DNA from: an uncultured Ruminococcus sp.
GTDB lineage: Bacteria; Bacillota; Clostridia; Oscillospirales; Ruminococcaceae
Length of the DNA stretch: 64,000 bases
Direction: 5' to 3'
NCBI GenBank assembly: GCA_902800795.1
Contig: CADCFQ010000009.1
Location: 177,048-241,047, forward strand
A program made the translations under genes and the position numbers. Positions 17,350 to 25,595 of this stretch are shown piece by piece. The first letter of the stretch is position 1, and each line of letters begins with the position of its first letter. The notes below the pieces were generated by a model. The model saw nothing but the letters and a program-made list of their open reading frames with translations, was not told the origin of the DNA and did not search any database.

Positions 17350-18243
17350 TCATTCGGTGATGATAGCCGTTCCGTTGTTGTCGATGCCGAACTCGTGGAC
17401 GGTCCAGCCGGAGAGCCCGGCGTTGTCCAGCGAGAACTTGACCTTGCCGGCAAAGAACTCGTTCTTGTCATCAACTATCGCCATAACTGTGGGGCCTGCG
17501 CCGCTGATGTATGCCGCATAGGCGCCGTGGGCATAAGCGATGTCGAAGACCTCTTTGCAGTTGGGTATCAGCGCCATCCTATAGGGCTGGTGGAGCTTGT
17601 CGTTCACAGCTGTTCTAAGGTTCTCATACTTGCCTGTGAGAAGCGAGGCCGAGAAAAGGGCAGCTCTCGAAAGGTTGAACACGGCGTCCTTGTGGGAGAC
17701 CTCCTTCGGAAGCGTTCCTCTTGCGTCCTCTGTGACAAGCTCAAAGTCGGGGATAAGGGCGACGAATTTGAGCTTTGTATATACCTCCTGCTTTACCCAC
17801 TCCACACGTCTGCCGTCGAAAACAGCGGTAACTATCCCTCCCAGCAGTGCCGGAGCGGTGTTGTCGGGGTGGCCCTCTATCTGTGCCGCAAGGTCAACAA
17901 GGTCGTCTTTTGTCAGCGGGTCTCCGAGGAGCTTGTTTGCTCCCACAAGCCCTGCGATTATGCAGGCGGAGGAGGAGCCCAGCCCCCTTGCCATGGGGAT
18001 ATTGTTTGTCTGTCTGAGCTTCAGTCCCCTGAGCTCCTTTCCGCAGACATTGAAAAGGTCCTTTGCGGAAATGTATATCAGGTTCTTTTCGTCTGTGGGC
18101 ACATCCAGCCCGTCGGTGGATGCGATATCAATAGTGTCGCTCTCTCCTATCTCCACATAGTTATAAAACGTCAGTGCCAGCCCCAGCGCATCAAAGCCGG
18201 CGCCAAGATTGGCGGAGGTGGCAGGTATCCTAATCTTTATCAT
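17350..18243 (-). CDS. thrB: Homoserine kinase
   Basis: ThrB phosphorylates homoserine with ATP on the way to threonine. It is a GHMP kinase with the start MIKIRIPATSANLGAGFDAL and the ATP loop PMARGLGSSSACIIAGL (about 85-101). I prefer the ATG at 18243 to the upstream ATG at 18258 because GAAAGGA lies 6 nt before it. The 297 residues are family length. It follows a NUDIX gene by 11 bp and ends the threonine cluster. thrC is not in the window. Confidence 0.95.
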   Translation of the reverse strand: MIKIRIPATSANLGAGFDALGLALTFYNYVEIGESDTIDIASTDGLDVPTDEKNLIYISAKDLFNVCGKELRGLKLRQTNNIPMARGLGSSSACIIAGLVGANKLLGDPLTKDDLVDLAAQIEGHPDNTAPALLGGIVTAVFDGRRVEWVKQEVYTKLKFVALIPDFELVTEDARGTLPKEVSHKDAVFNLSRAALFSASLLTGKYENLRTAVNDKLHQPYRMALIPNCKEVFDIAYAHGAYAAYISGAGPTVMAIVDDKNEFFAGKVKFSLDNAGLSGWTVHEFGIDNNGTAIITE

Positions 18244-18254
18244 GTCAGTTCCTT

Positions 18255-18677
18255 TCATATCTCCGGGTGGAGCTTTAAGATCTCATAGATATGGCCGATA
18301 TTGCCTTCGCCGGCAAAGCGGGACATATCGAAAAAGTTTTCCGAAAGAGACAGCCACGCCAGCTGGTTCTCGTCCCCCGAGACCTGTGTGTCAGTTTTGA
18401 GCCGCCCTGCATATATCTCGACATAGCAGCCGTCCAGAGGATAGTCAAAGCTCATGAGCTTCACAATGTTAATATCCTCCTTTGTCAGGGACGTTTCCTC
18501 ATAAAGTTCACGCCGGGCGGCTTCAAGGTGGTCTTCACCCTCCTCTATCTTTCCGCCCACAAGGTTATAGAGCCCTTTGTAAGGGTCTTTCAGCCTTTTG
18601 CACATAAGCCAGCGCTCGCCGTCAGGGTGCAGAACTGCGATACAGTTATAGCCCTGGACCTTCTGCGTATCCTGCAT
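18255..18677 (-). CDS. NUDIX hydrolase (MutT-like)
   Basis: This is a pyrophosphohydrolase of the 8-oxo-dGTP diphosphatase type. The NUDIX box GGKIEEGEDHLEAARRELYE continues into ET (about 40-63) and fits GX5EX7REUXEEXGU except for Ser in the last Gly position. I chose the second ATG (18677) because AAAGGAG lies 8 nt before it. The gene sits between hom and thrB, where no MutT function is needed, and behind a terminator. It may be a hitch-hiker or act on a nucleotide by-product. Confidence 0.88.
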   Translation of the reverse strand: MQDTQKVQGYNCIAVLHPDGERWLMCKRLKDPYKGLYNLVGGKIEEGEDHLEAARRELYEETSLTKEDINIVKLMSFDYPLDGCYVEIYAGRLKTDTQVSGDENQLAWLSLSENFFDMSRFAGEGNIGHIYEILKLHPEI

Positions 18678-18693
18678 AGCCATATCTCCTTTG

Positions 18694-18723
18694 AAAAACC
18701 AGCACCGGGCTTGACCCGGTGCT
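18694..18723 (-). terminator. Terminator between hom and the NUDIX gene
   Basis: On the minus strand AGCACCGGG, loop TCAAG, CCCGGTGCT, then GGTTTTT. It would end or reduce transcription of NUDIX-thrB from the hom promoter. Confidence 0.85.
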
Positions 18724-18734
18724 GTGAATGATAC

Positions 18735-19976
18735 TTATCCGTAGATCCTGATCTTGCAGGCTATCTCTGCCGAATGGGAGAGGATAGTGAGGTTTGAAGC
18801 AAGGTCTGCTTCCTTCATAACAGGTGTTATGAAAGCAAGCTCGTTCTCTGGTCTGCCCGAACGCTCGATATACATGAGCTTTCCGAACATCTCTGAAAGA
18901 GCGCTCTTCATATTCTCGGCGTCGTCTGCCTTTATCCTTACATAGGCTGCGGTGGATGTCTCCTTGTAGTTTACAACGAACTTTTCGTTGTCGCAGTCCT
19001 CCCAGCCGATAGCAACGGGTCTTTCCTTGTGTCTGAGGCAGTCTATGATGTCGCCCACAACAGCAGAAGCGGTAGGCAGCTTGCCTGCGCCCTGACCGTA
19101 GAACAGCACATCGCCCACACCGTCGCCGGTAACTGTGATAGCGTTGTAAACATCTTCGACATTCGCAAGCATATTGTTCTTTGCCACAAGTCTGGGACAA
19201 ACGATAGCGCTCACTCTGCCGTCCTCAAGCTTCGCTACCGAGCCGATGAGCTTTACAACATAGCCGGCATTGGAAGCATACTCTATATCGTCAAGAGTTA
19301 TATGAGTGATCCCCGAGCAGTGAACATATTCGGGATAGATGTGCTTGCCGTAAGCAAGGGAGCCCAGGATACAGATCTTTCTGCAGGCGTCCTCGCCCTC
19401 GATATCAGCTGTGGGGTCAGCCTCGGCATATCCGAGAGTCTGGGCCATTTTAAGCGCATCGCTGAATGTGAGCTGATCCTTTATCATCTTCGAGAGGATG
19501 AAATTCGTGGTGCCGTTGAGGATACCGGAGATCTTGATGATCTCGTTTCCTGCAAGACACTTGCAGAGGGGTCTGATTATCGGGATACCGCCGCCGACAC
19601 TTGCCTCGAACAGATAGCTGCAGTTATGCTCCTGTGCGATCTTCAGAAGCTCGGCGCCCTTGGCAGCCACAAGAGCCTTGTTGGAAGTAACGACGCTCTT
19701 GCCCTTTTCGAGCAGCCTCTTTGTGTAGTCATAAGCAAATGTCGTTCCGCCGACTACCTCAGCCACTACCTCGATCTCGTCATCGTTGAGGATAGTGTCA
19801 AAGTCGTGGATTATCCTGTCTGCAAAAGGAGAATGAGGGAAGTCCCTGAGATCCAGTATGTACTTTATATCACAGTCCTTGCCAAGCTTTTTAGAGATAG
19901 ATTCTCTGTTTTTCATAAACAGCTCGACAGTTCCCGAACCAACTACTCCGTATCCTATTACTGCTACATTCTGCAT
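18735..19976 (-). CDS. hom: Homoserine dehydrogenase
   Basis: Hom reduces aspartate semialdehyde to homoserine. The 413 residues have the NAD(P) loop VIGYGVVGSGT (5-15), the substrate block EASVGGGIPIIRPL with SGILNGTTNFIL (about 123-160), and a C-terminal ACT domain (about 335-413) for threonine feedback. It follows the ACT-domain gene by 34 bp, probably as one transcript from the promoter at 20504. Confidence 0.96.
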   Translation of the reverse strand: MQNVAVIGYGVVGSGTVELFMKNRESISKKLGKDCDIKYILDLRDFPHSPFADRIIHDFDTILNDDEIEVVAEVVGGTTFAYDYTKRLLEKGKSVVTSNKALVAAKGAELLKIAQEHNCSYLFEASVGGGIPIIRPLCKCLAGNEIIKISGILNGTTNFILSKMIKDQLTFSDALKMAQTLGYAEADPTADIEGEDACRKICILGSLAYGKHIYPEYVHCSGITHITLDDIEYASNAGYVVKLIGSVAKLEDGRVSAIVCPRLVAKNNMLANVEDVYNAITVTGDGVGDVLFYGQGAGKLPTASAVVGDIIDCLRHKERPVAIGWEDCDNEKFVVNYKETSTAAYVRIKADDAENMKSALSEMFGKLMYIERSGRPENELAFITPVMKEADLASNLTILSHSAEIACKIRIYG

Positions 19977-20010
19977 TTTTATTTCCTCTTTTCTTTTTAT
20001 TTCCTTTAAT

Positions 20011-20457
20011 TTATTCTCCTGAGATTATCTTCACATCAACAACGCCCTTGACCTTCGAGAGCTCGTCTCTGAGCTTTGCGGTACCAAGCACCTCATGCTC
20101 GAAGCGCACCGAGAAGGTGACAGTTGCCACCGAGTCTATAGGGATGTTCTGGTTGATGGTCAGTATGTTTGTGTTGAGCTCATAAAGCTTTGAGATTATC
20201 GAAGACAGAACTCCCTTTTCGTCCCTGAGTATACAGTAGACCGAGATGATGTTGTTGGTCAGCTGTTCCTCATAATTGAACACGGAGTCCTTATATTTAT
20301 AGTATGCGCTCCTCGAGATGCCCACCTTGCGGCACGCTTCCGAAGAGGTCAGCGCCTCGCCTCTTGCCCTCATGCGCTTGGCATCGAGCACCTTGAGAAC
20401 AATGTCCGGCAGCACCTCGGAGCTTACTATTACCAGCTTTTCAACCTTGTCAGCCAT
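20011..20457 (-). CDS. ACT-domain regulator (PheB/UPF0735 type)
   Basis: The 148 residues start with a helix-turn-helix-like part (SSEACRKVGISRSAYYKYKD, about 40-59) and end in an ACT domain (about 72-146, LRDEKGVLSSIISKLYELNT). The family is usually found next to hom and binds amino acids. A GTG at 20469 lies inside the GGAGGTGG box, so I take the ATG at 20457. It probably senses threonine or another aspartate-family product, by inference from context. Confidence 0.88.
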   Translation of the reverse strand: MADKVEKLVIVSSEVLPDIVLKVLDAKRMRARGEALTSSEACRKVGISRSAYYKYKDSVFNYEEQLTNNIISVYCILRDEKGVLSSIISKLYELNTNILTINQNIPIDSVATVTFSVRFEHEVLGTAKLRDELSKVKGVVDVKIISGE

Positions 20458-20503
20458 ATCGGAATCCACCTCCGAAAAACAGATGTGTGTGTGTCAGAAA
20501 CAA

Positions 20504-20532
20504 AGTATACCATTTTTTTGTCTTCTTGTCAA
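20504..20532 (-). promoter_or_regulatory. Promoter of the ACT regulator-hom operon
   Basis: On the minus strand TTGACA, 17 bp and TATACT. The stretch 20533-20710 holds no gene or clear signal. Confidence 0.85.
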
Positions 20533-20710
20533 GTACATTTGTGCTCGTGCGGCACACTGGAAAGTGTTTTTCTGGGTGCCCGGACGTTTTTTGTGGGCAG
20601 GTCAGGAAGGTTTTGTCGCAATTGTAGATAGTTTTTTCGGCTCAGAGGGTGAGCGTTAGGACATTATAGACAAAAAATATATAAAAAATATTAAAACATA
20701 AAACTTTTTA

Positions 20711-20739
20711 TTGCCAAGGGAGCCAAAAAGTTGTAGAAT
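20711..20739 (+). promoter_or_regulatory. Promoter of the V-ATPase operon
   Basis: TTGCCA (20711-20716), 17 bp and TAGAAT (20734-20739), about 70 bases before the first gene. Confidence 0.65.
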
Positions 20740-20815
20740 GATGCTAAGTTATATTATACTATAGATATAGTACGGTTTGCTGTGCCTGAACAGGCCCGGG
20801 AAGGGAGTGTAATAT

Positions 20816-21127
20816 ATGGATATGATAAGTCACATCCTCCAGCTGGATAAAGAGGCTGAGGAAAGGATAAATAACACTGTTGCAAAGTGTGAACAGGAAA
20901 AGCAGGAAGCTCTTGAGCAGCAGAAGCAGATAGAGCAGGAAGCAGAGGCTGCTGCCGAGCAGACAAAGGAGCAGATGAGAGCCGAGACCGACAAGGCGAT
21001 AGAGGCTCAGACGCTAAAGGTCAGGACGAAGCAACGCACCAGCATCAAAGCGCTCGATGACGCATTTGAGAAGGACCATGAGAGCTGGGAGAACAGTATC
21101 TTTGAGGAGATCGTTTCTGTCCGCTGA
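20816..21127 (+). CDS. V-type ATPase peripheral stalk coiled-coil subunit (G/H type)
   Basis: The 103 residues are almost one continuous charged helix (EQEKQEALEQQKQIEQEAEA...), as in the stalk subunit that pairs with subunit E in bacterial and archaeal V/A-ATPases. It is the first gene of the nine-gene operon, the place usually held by this subunit. The sequence is too simple to name it by motif, so the call rests on length, coiled coil and position. Confidence 0.82.
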   Translation: MDMISHILQLDKEAEERINNTVAKCEQEKQEALEQQKQIEQEAEAAAEQTKEQMRAETDKAIEAQTLKVRTKQRTSIKALDDAFEKDHESWENSIFEEIVSVR

Positions 21128-21156
21128 GGCAGATGCTCCCGAAGGAGGGTGAACGG

Positions 21157-22191
21157 ATGCTTAAGGGATATTCGATGAATGCCACCGTTGCAAAGATCAG
21201 GGCCATCCACGGCAAGATGTTCACAGCGGCGCAGTATCACGAGCTCCTTTTGAAGGGAAGCGTGTCCGAGTGTGCGGAATATCTGGCTCAGTCGCCGAGA
21301 TACAAGGACGTTTTCAGAGACACCGACCCTAATACCATACACAGAGGCTATCTTGAGGAGCTTCTTCATCAGCAGATGTATGACACCTATGTTCGCATCT
21401 GTGAGTTCCAGCAGCTGGATCAGGTGCCTTATTACCGCTTTCTTATCGGCAGGGGCGAGATAGACAGCATACTTCTGATGATAAACAATATAAATTCAGG
21501 ACTTGAGAATTCGTTCCTTGTGAATCTTCCCGGACACATGATAAAGCGTGCAAGGATAAATGTGCTTGAGATGAGCAGAGCGGAAAGCTTTGATGAGCTT
21601 TTGAGCGTCCTCAAAGGCACTATCTATTATAAGCCGCTCTCAAAGGTCAGGGTGGATGCCTCGGGCAAGGCGGAGTATACCGACTGTGAGCTGGCACTGA
21701 GGAAAAGCTATTTCGAGACGCTTTTGGAATATGTGGATAAGGATTTCAACGGATCCGAGCAAAAAGAGATAGAGGATATCATCTATTTTGAGATAGACAC
21801 GATGAACATCATCAATGCCTACAGGATGAAAAAGTATTTCGGTTACAGCAGTGAAAGGATAAAGCAGAGCATAATAACCATAAGCGGAAAGCCTGTGGGA
21901 AAGCTTGCGGAGTATTTTGAGATCGAGGATCCGGATCAGATGATGGCGTGGATAAGCCGTTCGAGATACGGAAAGTCTCACCGTGAGACAGACATTATCG
22001 AAACGATAATAGTTTCTTCGAGATACCAGTGGCTCAACCACGTTCTTGCTTCCACGGTCAGCGCACCGGTCGCACTTTATGCTTTTATGAGACTGTGTGC
22101 AGTGGAGATATCAAATATAGTCAGCATAATCGAGGCTGTAAGATACGGCGCCGACGCCGCAGCAGTTGAGAAGGATATGCTGATATTCTAA
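21157..22191 (+). CDS. ntpC: V-type ATPase subunit C (AC39-like)
   Basis: This funnel-shaped subunit links the central rotor to the membrane c-ring. The 344 residues are mostly helical. They begin MLKGYSMNATVAKIRAIHGKM with repeated Tyr/Arg-rich helices such as YYRFLIGRGEIDSI and DIIYFEIDTMNIINAYRMKKY (near 202-222). The start at 21157 has GAAGGAGGG 7 nt upstream. The gene lies between the stalk and subunit I genes. Confidence 0.9.
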   Translation: MLKGYSMNATVAKIRAIHGKMFTAAQYHELLLKGSVSECAEYLAQSPRYKDVFRDTDPNTIHRGYLEELLHQQMYDTYVRICEFQQLDQVPYYRFLIGRGEIDSILLMINNINSGLENSFLVNLPGHMIKRARINVLEMSRAESFDELLSVLKGTIYYKPLSKVRVDASGKAEYTDCELALRKSYFETLLEYVDKDFNGSEQKEIEDIIYFEIDTMNIINAYRMKKYFGYSSERIKQSIITISGKPVGKLAEYFEIEDPDQMMAWISRSRYGKSHRETDIIETIIVSSRYQWLNHVLASTVSAPVALYAFMRLCAVEISNIVSIIEAVRYGADAAAVEKDMLIF

Positions 22192-22209
22192 AGAAAGGTA
22201 ACGGGTGAT

Positions 22210-24174
22210 ATGGCGATAGAAAAAATGTCTCTTGTCAATATCCTGGGCTCCATGGATGAGCTCGATGCCGCACTGGAACGGTGCTGCCGCAGCGGCGGGT
22301 TCCATATCGAGCCGGCCTTCTCTCCCGGAGAGGCAAGAGGAAGACTGCTCAATGACAAGAACTGTTATACGGCACTCCTGAAAAGGACTGCAAAGCTTGC
22401 TTCCGACTGCGGAGTTACACCTGTCGAGACCGACTGCCGTTCGCTTGAAGGCGAGAGAGCGGAAGATCTTGAAAAAAGACTGGAGTCTCTCGAGCAGGAG
22501 CTGGATGTCATAAGACAGACCATGCAGGATGCGGACTCACGCATCTCGGAGCTTACGGCGGCGGCAAAGCATATAAAGCACCTGAAAGGAATGAACAGCG
22601 ACTTTCAGCAGCTGTTCTCCTGCAAGCACGTCAGCGTCAGGATAGGAAAGCTGCCGATAGGCAACTATCCGAAGCTTGAGTATTATAATGATAATTTCTT
22701 CTTTATTGCCTTTGAGTCTACAAAGAATTTCTGCTGGGGAATGTATTTCTGCCCCGAGGACGACAAGGAAAGGGTAGACGATCTTTTCAGGAGTATGTAT
22801 TTTGAGAGAGTCATTCTCCCGAGATACGTTTCCGGTAATGCGGACGAGGCTTCAAAGAAAATAGCCGACGAGATCGCACAGCAGGAAGAGATCGTCAAGG
22901 AGACCGAAGAAAAGGTCGGCGCCTTCAGGAAAGAGAACGAGGAGAGGATACAGCAGCTGTTTTCAAGGCTTCTGTTCCTTAACCGCAGCTTTGACCTGAG
23001 AAAAAAGGTGGGAGCGGTAAGCTCAGGCTTCGGAGCAAAGCACTTTATAATAAAGGGCTTTGTTATGAAGAAGCAGGAAAAGGAGTTCGCAAAGCTGTTT
23101 GACGACCTTGAAACTGTGGACGTTTCGTTCCTGCCGCCTGATGCGGATTCGGGCTGCACACCGCCTACGGTGCTCAAAAACAGCTTCCTTACAAGGCCTT
23201 ATACGATGCTGGTGGAGATGTACGGTCTGCCGGAATACGGCGGGATAAACCCCACAGCCTTCGTGGCGATAACATATACGCTTCTGTTCGGTATAATGTT
23301 CGGCGATCTGGGACAGGGTCTGGTGCTGCTGCTGGCAGGTATACTGCTTGGCAAAAAGCTGGGGCCGAAGGCCGGAGGCATAGTCCGCAGAGTAGGACTT
23401 TCAAGTATGATCTTCGGTACGCTCTACGGGTCGTTCTTCGGATATGAGGAGATACTTGACCCTGTGTTTGAAAAGCTGGGTGTAGATTTCCTGCCGCTCA
23501 AGGTCTTCAAGCAGACGAATTTCATCCTTATCACCGCAGTGGGCATAGGTATAGGTCTGATACTCATATCGATGCTTATAAATATCTATGCGGGCTTCAA
23601 GAAAAAGGACTACGAAAAGGCGATATTCGGCTGCAACGGTATCTGCGGACTTATATTCTACGGTTCGGTGATAACAGGCGTTGTGGCAACAGTGATGTTC
23701 GATGTAAAGATAATGTCGGCACCCTTTGTTATCTGCCTGATAGTTATACCGCTTATATGCATCTTCTGCCGTGTGCCGTTCTCGGCTGCGGTCAAGTATA
23801 AGAAATGGCAGCTCTCGGAGGACGGCGAGCCCATGACGGTGGGCGGCTTCATAGTAGAGAACTTCTTCGAGATGTTCGAGTTTCTGCTTAGTTATGTTTC
23901 AAACACGATGTCCTTCCTCAGAGTAGGAGGCTTCGTTCTTTCCCACGCCGGAATGATGCTTGTGGTCATGACACTTATGGACGGTATGAGCGCTGTCGGA
24001 AAACCGATGGTACTGGTCATAGGAAACCTGTTCGTTATGGCCATGGAGGGCATGATAGTGGCTATCCAGATCATAAGGCTGGAGTTCTACGAGATGTTCT
24101 CGAGATTCTATGACAGCGGCGGAAAACCGTTTGAACCGATAGACCTGAGCTTTTCGTCTCAGATCGAACAGTAA
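22210..24174 (+). CDS. ntpI: V-type ATPase subunit I (a subunit)
   Basis: This stator subunit holds the ion half-channels. Residues 1-320 form the long cytosolic arm with coiled coils. The membrane half follows from about 350 with seven to eight spans, starting TYTLLFGIMFGDLGQGLVLL. The essential Arg is in the late helix SNTMSFLRVGGFVLSH (near 567-582). The 654 residues are family length. A long polar linker carries the usual PPTVLKNSFLTRPYTMLVEMYG motif (about 317-338). Confidence 0.95.
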   Translation: MAIEKMSLVNILGSMDELDAALERCCRSGGFHIEPAFSPGEARGRLLNDKNCYTALLKRTAKLASDCGVTPVETDCRSLEGERAEDLEKRLESLEQELDVIRQTMQDADSRISELTAAAKHIKHLKGMNSDFQQLFSCKHVSVRIGKLPIGNYPKLEYYNDNFFFIAFESTKNFCWGMYFCPEDDKERVDDLFRSMYFERVILPRYVSGNADEASKKIADEIAQQEEIVKETEEKVGAFRKENEERIQQLFSRLLFLNRSFDLRKKVGAVSSGFGAKHFIIKGFVMKKQEKEFAKLFDDLETVDVSFLPPDADSGCTPPTVLKNSFLTRPYTMLVEMYGLPEYGGINPTAFVAITYTLLFGIMFGDLGQGLVLLLAGILLGKKLGPKAGGIVRRVGLSSMIFGTLYGSFFGYEEILDPVFEKLGVDFLPLKVFKQTNFILITAVGIGIGLILISMLINIYAGFKKKDYEKAIFGCNGICGLIFYGSVITGVVATVMFDVKIMSAPFVICLIVIPLICIFCRVPFSAAVKYKKWQLSEDGEPMTVGGFIVENFFEMFEFLLSYVSNTMSFLRVGGFVLSHAGMMLVVMTLMDGMSAVGKPMVLVIGNLFVMAMEGMIVAIQIIRLEFYEMFSRFYDSGGKPFEPIDLSFSSQIEQ

Positions 24175-24205
24175 TGGCTAGACCTTATTATATGGAGGAA
24201 TAATT

Positions 24206-24640
24206 ATGCTTATCTATTTTACTTTACCGCTTATCGCACTTGCACTTTTACTGGTGCCTTTCATCTTTATGGCTAAGAAGATAAAGAACGGCAAGTCGCC
24301 CAAGGGCGCTTTCATCGGAAACCTCTGCACCTTTGCAGGCATTATGCTGACAGCTATCATCGTTCCTGTGGGCGGCTTCGTAAGCGCTGCTACTGAGGAG
24401 GGTGTAAAGGCTCAGCTCTCGACAGGTACAGGTCTTGGTTATCTTGCAGCTGCTCTTGCAGTCGGCCTCTCCTGCGTTGGCGCAGGTATAGCAGTCGGCT
24501 CCGGCACACCTGCCGCTATCGGCGCTACCAGCGAGGATCCCAAGAATTTCGTAAAGGCTCTTATCTTTGTCGTTCTCGGTGAAGGTATCGCTCTTTACGG
24601 TCTGCTTATCTCGATCCTTATCATTTCAAACATCGGATGA
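24206..24640 (+). CDS. ntpK: V-type ATPase rotor ring subunit K (c subunit)
   Basis: This is the proteolipid of the ion-driven rotor. The 144 residues give four membrane helices (about 3-22, 36-59, 77-100, 116-141). The ion-binding Glu is in helix 4, LGEGIALYGLL (near 128). The first hairpin has no carboxylate, as in 4-helix V-type rings. Helix 3 (AVGLSCVGAGIAVGSG) has no Gln at the place where Na+-binding rings have one, which suggests but does not prove H+ use. Confidence 0.92.
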   Translation: MLIYFTLPLIALALLLVPFIFMAKKIKNGKSPKGAFIGNLCTFAGIMLTAIIVPVGGFVSAATEEGVKAQLSTGTGLGYLAAALAVGLSCVGAGIAVGSGTPAAIGATSEDPKNFVKALIFVVLGEGIALYGLLISILIISNIG

Positions 24641-24653
24641 TAAGGGCACGGCT

Positions 24654-24962
24654 ATGAGATTTTATCTTATCAGCGACAATATAGATACCCAGATGGGGCT
24701 TCGCCTTGCGGGTATCGAGGGCGTGGTGGTCCACGGCGAGGAGGAGGTAAGCTCCGCACTCGATGAGGCGATGAAGATGGAGGACGTGGGAGTTATCCTT
24801 ATGACCGACCTTGCGGTAAAACAGTGCCGTGAGAAGGTCTATGGCTATAAGCTCTCGGTGCGCCGGCCGCTCATCGTCGAGATACCCGACAGACACGCCA
24901 CCTCGAAGATATCGGACACTATCTCCCGCTATCTTTCCGAGGCAGTCGGGATAAAGCTTTAA
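24654..24962 (+). CDS. ntpG: V-type ATPase subunit F
   Basis: This small central-stalk subunit binds subunit D. The 102 residues have the typical Rossmann-like pattern: MRFYLISDNIDTQMGLRLAG (1-20), then VGVILMTDLAVKQC (about 46-59), and the PLIVEIPDR motif (about 75-83) seen in the family. The ATG at 24654 comes 11 bp after ntpK. Confidence 0.9.
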   Translation: MRFYLISDNIDTQMGLRLAGIEGVVVHGEEEVSSALDEAMKMEDVGVILMTDLAVKQCREKVYGYKLSVRRPLIVEIPDRHATSKISDTISRYLSEAVGIKL

Positions 24963-24983
24963 GGCTCTAAAGGAGGGCTATGA

Positions 24984-25565
24984 ATGGTACTTAGCGAGAC
25001 CCAGAGACTGGAGCGCTTTGAAAACGCTGTCTTTGCGGATGCCGACAGACAGGCAAAGCAGATAGCTGACGAGACCCAGGAAGAGATCGCGCAGATGATA
25101 AAGGCTGCAAAGGACAACGCAAAAATGCTCGAGGAGCATGAGATAAAGAACTTTGAGGCAGCCGAAAACGAGAGGATGCTCAGAGAGATATCTGCTCAGA
25201 AGATAATCTGTCAGAGGGCTGTCCTTGAGCACAGAGAAGAGCTCATCACAAGGGTGTTTGATACCGTAAAGCAGAGGCTTGCACAGTTCAGGGCATCGGG
25301 TGAGTATAAGAACTGCCTTAAAAAGCAGGCAGAGGCCGCAAAAAAAGAATACCCCGGGATGAGCGCAACAGCCTATGTTGCTCCTGAGGATATGAAATAT
25401 GCGGATGCGCTCGAAGGATTTGAAGTCAGGGAGCGTGACAGCATCGAGCTTGGCGGAGTGTTTTTCGTGTTCGATCAGAAGTCGCTGGTCCTTGATATGA
25501 CCTTCGATCAGGCTTTCGAGGATCAGAGAGCCGAATTTGCAAAAAGGAAAGAGCTTGCGCTCTGA
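24984..25565 (+). CDS. ntpE: V-type ATPase subunit E (peripheral stalk)
   Basis: The N-terminal 110 residues are a long coiled coil (FADADRQAKQIADETQEEIA...) and the C-terminal part is a compact alpha/beta domain that ends SIELGGVFFVFDQKSLVLDM, as in the stator subunit E. It pairs with the coiled-coil subunit encoded first in the operon. AAAGGAGGG precedes the ATG. Confidence 0.9.
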   Translation: MVLSETQRLERFENAVFADADRQAKQIADETQEEIAQMIKAAKDNAKMLEEHEIKNFEAAENERMLREISAQKIICQRAVLEHREELITRVFDTVKQRLAQFRASGEYKNCLKKQAEAAKKEYPGMSATAYVAPEDMKYADALEGFEVRERDSIELGGVFFVFDQKSLVLDMTFDQAFEDQRAEFAKRKELAL

Positions 25566-25595
25566 CCGTCCTATCATTTAAGGAGAACCTGAAAT

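Noticed and set aside
20540..20640. A third copy of the intergenic repeat near GTGCTCGTGCGGCAC and GCAATTG
   Set aside because: Only short pieces resemble it and the hairpin is missing. It could be a decayed copy but cannot be supported.
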